The translations under genes were made by a program, and so were the position numbers. From contig DATKEG010000014.1 of NCBI GenBank assembly GCA_035544515.1, forward strand, positions 1 to 9,128: a stretch of 9,128 nt of DNA, read 5' to 3'. Shown here piece by piece: positions 5,792 to 9,128 of the stretch (its first letter is position 1; every line of letters begins with the position of its first letter). The notes beneath the pieces were generated by a model, which saw only the letters and a program-made list of their open reading frames with translations, searched no databases and was not told the DNA's origin. This stretch comes from DATKEG01 sp035544515. Its GTDB lineage: Bacteria > Acidobacteriota > Vicinamibacteria > Fen-336.

Positions 5792-7513
5792 ATGCTCTCC
5801 CGCCTGCTCGCCGCGACCGTGGCCGCGCTCCCCCTTGCCACCGCCTTCACCGCCGCGCCCCGGCCGGAGGCCGACCTCGTCCTGCGCAACGCGCGCATCC
5901 GGACCGGCGACGACGCCCGGCCGTGGGCGCGCGCTCTCGCGGTGAGGGACGGGCGTATCGTCGCGGTCGGCTCCGATGCCGACGCCGCCGCGCACGCCGG
6001 CCCCGCCACGGCGGTCGTGGATGGCGGCGGGCGCCTCGTGGTGCCGGGCTTCCACGACGCCCATTTCCACCTGCCCATGGGCGCGCAGCAGCTCGACGCC
6101 ATCGACCTGCTCGACGCCGCGGACCTGCCCGAGATCCAGCGCCGCGTCCGCGAGCACGCGCGGGCGCACCCGGCCGTGCCCTGGATCCGCGGCCGCGGGT
6201 GGTTCTATTCCGCCCTCCCCGGAGGCCGGCCGCCCACGCGGCAGGACCTCGACGCGGTGGAGGCCGCGCGCCCGGTGTACCTCGAGGCCTACGACGGCCA
6301 CTCGGCCTGGCTCAACTCGCGTGGCCTCGAGAAGGCCGGCATCACGCGGGCCTCGCCCGAGCCCGCGGGTGGCGTCATCGTCCGCGACGCGGCGGGCGAC
6401 CCGACGGGCATGCTCAAGGAGTCGGCCGTCGAGCTGGCCTACGCCGCCATCCCGAAGCCGTCACGGGCGGAGACGCTCGCGCTGATCGAACGCTCGCTGG
6501 CCCTCGTGGCGCGCCACGGCCTTACCACGGTGCACAACGCGCACGGCACCGAGGAGGAGCTGGAGCTGTACGCGGAGCTCGAGCGCGCGGGCAAGCTCAC
6601 CGCGCGCCTCTACAACGCGCTCAGCGCCGTCGCGCCCTCCGACGGCGTGGGCGCACGGCCATTCCCCACGACCGAAGCGCTCGTGGACAAGGCGCGCGCG
6701 CTGAAGGCGCGCTACCGCGGCCCCCTGCTGTGGGCGGGTGCGGTGAAGATCGTGGCGGACGGCGTGATCGAGGCGAACACCGCCGCGATGCTCGAGCCGT
6801 ACGCCAACGCACCCGGCACGCGCGGGCTCCCCAACTACACCGGGGAGGCGCTCGCGGGCCTGGTGCGCGCGCTCGACGCGGCGGGGCTGCAGGTCTGGAC
6901 GCACGCGATCGGTGACGGGGCCGTGCGCATGACGCTGGACGCCTACGAGGCGGCGGCCCGCGCCCGCGGCGCCCGGGACCGCCGTTTCCGCCTCGAGCAC
7001 GTCGAGACGCACCAGGCGGCCGACACGGGCCGCTTCGCGGCGCTCGGCGTGATCGCGTCCATGCAGCCCATGCACGCCAATCCCCAGCCCAACATGACCG
7101 TGGTATGGGCCGGCGCCATCGGCCCCGAGCGGGCGTCGCGCGCCTGGGCCTGGGGATCCCTGCGCCGGGCGGGCGCGCGCCTGGCCTTCGGCAGCGACTG
7201 GCCGGTGGTGGGCATGAGCCCGTTCGCGGGCCTGCAGGTGGCGGTCAACCGCCAGACCGCGGAAGGCCAGCCCCCCGGTGGCTGGCTGCCCGAGCAAAGG
7301 CTTTCGCTCGAAGAGGCGCTCGCGGGCTACACGGCGGGCGCGGCCTACGCCGCCTTCCTGGAGGCGGAGACGGGAACGCTCGTGCCCGGCAAGTGGGCCG
7401 ACCTCGTGGTGCTGCGCGACGACCTGTTCGCCCTCCCGCCCCACCGCCTCCACGACAACCAGGTGCTCTTGACCATGGTCGGCGGCCGCATCGTCCACCG
7501 GGACGGTCTGTAG
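5792..7513 (+). CDS. Exported YtcJ-like metal-dependent amidohydrolase (Amidohydro_3)
   Basis: This 573-residue protein belongs to the amidohydrolase superfamily group that includes B. subtilis YtcJ and N-substituted formamide deformylase NfdA. The metal-site residues are visible in order: H91-x-H93 in GFHDAHFH, K319 in GAVKIVADG (the position of the carboxylated Lys), H371 in WTHAIGDGAV, H403 in RLEHVETH, and D469 in FGSDWPV. The typical N-terminal beta-sandwich start (DLVLRNARI...VRDGRIVAVG) and the matching C-terminal strand (GKWADLVVL...VGGRIVHR) are complete. Residues 1-22 look like a signal peptide (MLSRLL, hydrophobic core, then AAP), so the enzyme probably acts outside the cytoplasm. 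It should hydrolyse an amide, formamide or related C-N bond; the substrate is not readable. It follows the oxidase after 58 bases on the same strand but seems to have its own promoter. ATG 5792 has no Shine-Dalgarno. Confidence 0.9.
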   Translation: MLSRLLAATVAALPLATAFTAAPRPEADLVLRNARIRTGDDARPWARALAVRDGRIVAVGSDADAAAHAGPATAVVDGGGRLVVPGFHDAHFHLPMGAQQLDAIDLLDAADLPEIQRRVREHARAHPAVPWIRGRGWFYSALPGGRPPTRQDLDAVEAARPVYLEAYDGHSAWLNSRGLEKAGITRASPEPAGGVIVRDAAGDPTGMLKESAVELAYAAIPKPSRAETLALIERSLALVARHGLTTVHNAHGTEEELELYAELERAGKLTARLYNALSAVAPSDGVGARPFPTTEALVDKARALKARYRGPLLWAGAVKIVADGVIEANTAAMLEPYANAPGTRGLPNYTGEALAGLVRALDAAGLQVWTHAIGDGAVRMTLDAYEAAARARGARDRRFRLEHVETHQAADTGRFAALGVIASMQPMHANPQPNMTVVWAGAIGPERASRAWAWGSLRRAGARLAFGSDWPVVGMSPFAGLQVAVNRQTAEGQPPGGWLPEQRLSLEEALAGYTAGAAYAAFLEAETGTLVPGKWADLVVLRDDLFALPPHRLHDNQVLLTMVGGRIVHRDGL

Positions 7514-7561
7514 ACGAGCGGCCTCCCCCCGGACGCGAACGACGTTGATACGGCCCCCTTT

Positions 7562-9103
7562 TCACCGCGACGGGATGCGCTCCGCGCGCAGGAAGCGCGG
7601 CAGGGCGGCGCTCAGCGCCGAGACCTCCCGGCCCTTGAACACCGCGCGGACGCGGCGCTCCTTGTCCACGACCAGGACCGTGGGCAGCACCAGGCCCGGA
7701 TGGCCGGCGCTGCCAAGCACGGCCTCGAGCTGCTCGTAGGCCCTCTCGTCTACCAGGCGGTTCTCGAAGGTGACCTTCGCCTCGGACAGGAAGGTCCGCA
7801 CCAGGCGCCGTTCGGCGTCGTCTTCGGGCATGTGGATGGCGATGCCCAGCACCGACAGGCCGGCCTGCGCGTGCTTTTTCCGCAGGGTCTCCAAGAGCGG
7901 CATCTCCGCGCGGCACGGCGCGCACCAGCTGGTCCACAGCGCGACGAGGGTGACGTCCGCGGTGAAGCGCACCGCGGCGGGCGCGCTCCCGTCCACGGGC
8001 GGCAGGAGGAGGTCCGGGAACAGCACCCCCTCGGCCACCTCGGGACCCGGCGGCGACGCGCCCCCGAAGATCCCGCTCTCCGGGTTGTAGGCGGCCCAGA
8101 CGTGCCACTCCACCACGTACCCTTCCAGGCGGGTGAGCCGTTCTCCCCGCAGCGGGCCGCGCACGGCGACGCCTTCCGCGGTCCAGCTCGTGCGCGTCTC
8201 GCGGTCCACCATCAAGGCGTCGCCTCCGGCCGCCGCCTGGAACTCCAGGCGACGGCCGCCCAGCCTGCGCTCGAAGCCGACGGCCTCGAGCGGGCCGCGG
8301 GACGCCACCACCACCGGAACCTCGGCGACCGTGTCGTTGACCACGCCGCGGGCCGCGAGATCGGACAACGGGTAGGCGCGGCTCCCGCCCGGCACCTCGA
8401 GCCCATAGACGAGCACGTTCTCCGGCAGGCGCGGGTCCCAGCTGGTCAGGGTCGCCCCCATCTCACCGACGATCCCCCACTTGCCGGGCTCGTACCAGGA
8501 ACCGTGGCCGCCGCGCACCTGCGCGGGCCCCCAGATCACCCCCGTATGGGGATGGCGGCTCCTCCACTCCGCCCAGCGCGTCAGCGAGAGGGGGATGCGC
8601 TCGAGCCTTCGTCCGGCCAGGGGGCCCTCGAGCGCCTTCCCGCTGAAGGGCGCCCACAGGGTGCGGGTCTCGCGGTCCCTGAGGATGATGGTCCCGTTGT
8701 AGACGCCCGCCACCTCGAAGGAGAGCACGCGCCCGTCGAGCTCGCGCCGGAAGGCGGCGGCGCCCGTGCACTGCTCGCAGAAGGCGACGGCCACGGGCAT
8801 CTCACCCAGGGTGTCGTTGACGACGTGGAAGTTCTTGGCGATCCACCACGGGTACGCTCGGGACCGTGCGCCGGCCACGATGCCCAGCACCACGTCGTCA
8901 TCGCGCATGTGGACGGCCTGGGCCGCGGGGAGGACGGTGGGCGATTCCATGGGCGGGTGCGCGGCCGCGATCGCCTGGCCGCGGATGCGGTCCTCGATGC
9001 GCGGGCGACGCGCCGCGTCCTCCGGCCTGGGCGAGGCGAAGGCGAGAACGGCCGTGCCCAGGGCCGGCAGCAAGGAAAGCCCTCGGCCCGCCACCCGACG
9101 CAT
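7562..9103 (-). CDS. Exported DUF3179 - TlpA-like thioredoxin fusion protein
   Basis: Numbering here is from the upstream ATG (9118; 518 residues). Residues about 7-30 form a signal peptide. DUF3179 fills about 70-355 as two related halves 160 residues apart: SRAYP 86-90/246-250, VVNDT 99-103/259-263, DRETRT 148-153/305-310. Only the first half keeps H98 and the FCEQC pair C114/C117 typical of DUF3179. Residues about 362-510 are a TlpA/ResA-type thioredoxin fold with WCAPC (398-402) and cis-proline P479 in LPTVLVVD. The thioredoxin part predicts disulfide or thiol chemistry in the periplasm; DUF3179 has no established function, so a redox role for it is inference from the fusion. ATG 9103 (513 residues) is chosen because GGAG lies nine bases upstream and it gives a cleaner Arg-rich signal peptide; ATG 9118 is the alternative near the window edge. 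It converges on the amidohydrolase across 48 bases with no evident terminator. Confidence 0.88.
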   Translation of the reverse strand: MRRVAGRGLSLLPALGTAVLAFASPRPEDAARRPRIEDRIRGQAIAAAHPPMESPTVLPAAQAVHMRDDDVVLGIVAGARSRAYPWWIAKNFHVVNDTLGEMPVAVAFCEQCTGAAAFRRELDGRVLSFEVAGVYNGTIILRDRETRTLWAPFSGKALEGPLAGRRLERIPLSLTRWAEWRSRHPHTGVIWGPAQVRGGHGSWYEPGKWGIVGEMGATLTSWDPRLPENVLVYGLEVPGGSRAYPLSDLAARGVVNDTVAEVPVVVASRGPLEAVGFERRLGGRRLEFQAAAGGDALMVDRETRTSWTAEGVAVRGPLRGERLTRLEGYVVEWHVWAAYNPESGIFGGASPPGPEVAEGVLFPDLLLPPVDGSAPAAVRFTADVTLVALWTSWCAPCRAEMPLLETLRKKHAQAGLSVLGIAIHMPEDDAERRLVRTFLSEAKVTFENRLVDERAYEQLEAVLGSAGHPGLVLPTVLVVDKERRVRAVFKGREVSALSAALPRFLRAERIPSR

Positions 9104-9112
9104 GGTGCCGGT

Positions 9113-9116
9113 CTCC
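9113..9116 (-). promoter_or_regulatory. Shine-Dalgarno favouring the second ATG of the DUF3179-TlpA gene
   Basis: GGAG on the minus strand (9116-9113) stands nine bases before ATG 9103. It overlaps the last base of the upstream ATG at 9118, which itself shows only a weak GGGCG before the window ends. This supports, but does not prove, the shorter start. Confidence 0.4.
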
Positions 9117-9128
9117 ATCGCCCGACTA

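Noticed and set aside
4690..6102. 470-residue minus-strand frame opposite the oxidase and amidohydrolase
   Set aside because: The composition is Arg/Ala/Gly-rich with no domain motif, and it lies opposite two genes with complete catalytic motifs. It is a GC-driven shadow.
7514..7561. Possible terminator between the convergent amidohydrolase and DUF3179-TlpA genes
   Set aside because: Only a C-run, short complementarities and the small palindrome AACGACGTT are visible. No stable stem with a T-tract can be drawn on either strand.
7245..8108. 287-residue minus-strand frame overlapping the thioredoxin domain
   Set aside because: It is another frame of the same strand as the DUF3179-TlpA gene, Arg/Gly-rich and without motifs, while the overlapping frame has WCAPC and cis-Pro in the right order.
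46..9103. The whole window as a single defence, biosynthetic or mobile system
   Set aside because: Genes switch strand repeatedly, belong to unrelated housekeeping or accessory families, and there are no nucleases, integrases, NRPS/PKS domains or flanking repeats.

Overview
This is a very GC-rich window, with strong G/C preference at third codon positions and long open antisense frames as a by-product. It looks chromosomal and comes from a free-living bacterium of the soil or sediment type. The gene mix (exported GH37 trehalase, PilZ protein, membrane-embedded spermidine-synthase-like protein, DUF3179 protein, exported YtcJ-type amidohydrolase) would suit Acidobacteriota, Myxococcota or a similar high-GC phylum. 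No marker gene is present to settle this. There are no RNA genes, insertion sequences, CRISPR arrays or phage genes, and no gene-free stretch longer than about 140 bases.

Layout. Positions 1-54 hold the last codons of an unidentified plus-strand gene, whose stop overlaps the end of the next gene. Positions 46-2415 (minus) encode a large membrane protein with a spermidine-synthase/methyltransferase domain between two membrane regions. It is divergent from an exported trehalase at 2473-4182 (plus); the two face each other across 57 bp containing overlapping promoters. The trehalase 3' end overlaps, antisense, a small PilZ-domain gene at 4104-4439 (minus). PilZ has a good sigma-70 promoter lying against the start of a divergent FAD-dependent sarcosine/N-methyltryptophan-type oxidase at 4579-5733 (plus). 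A short hairpin and a promoter that would give a leaderless mRNA separate the oxidase from an exported amidohydrolase at 5792-7513 (plus). Convergent to that, 7562-9103 (minus) encodes an exported fusion of a two-repeat DUF3179 region with a TlpA-like thioredoxin domain.

Working together. The genes change strand often and do not form one operon. The only co-directional neighbours are the oxidase and amidohydrolase, which could both act on modified amines or amides, but the promoter-like sequence between them argues for separate transcription. Trehalase, amidohydrolase and the DUF3179-TlpA protein all carry apparent signal peptides, so much of the window acts in the periplasm or outside the cell. 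I see no convincing new multi-gene system. The points most worth following are the DUF3179-thioredoxin fusion, the altered active-site region of the trehalase, and the compact, partly leaderless promoter arrangements.
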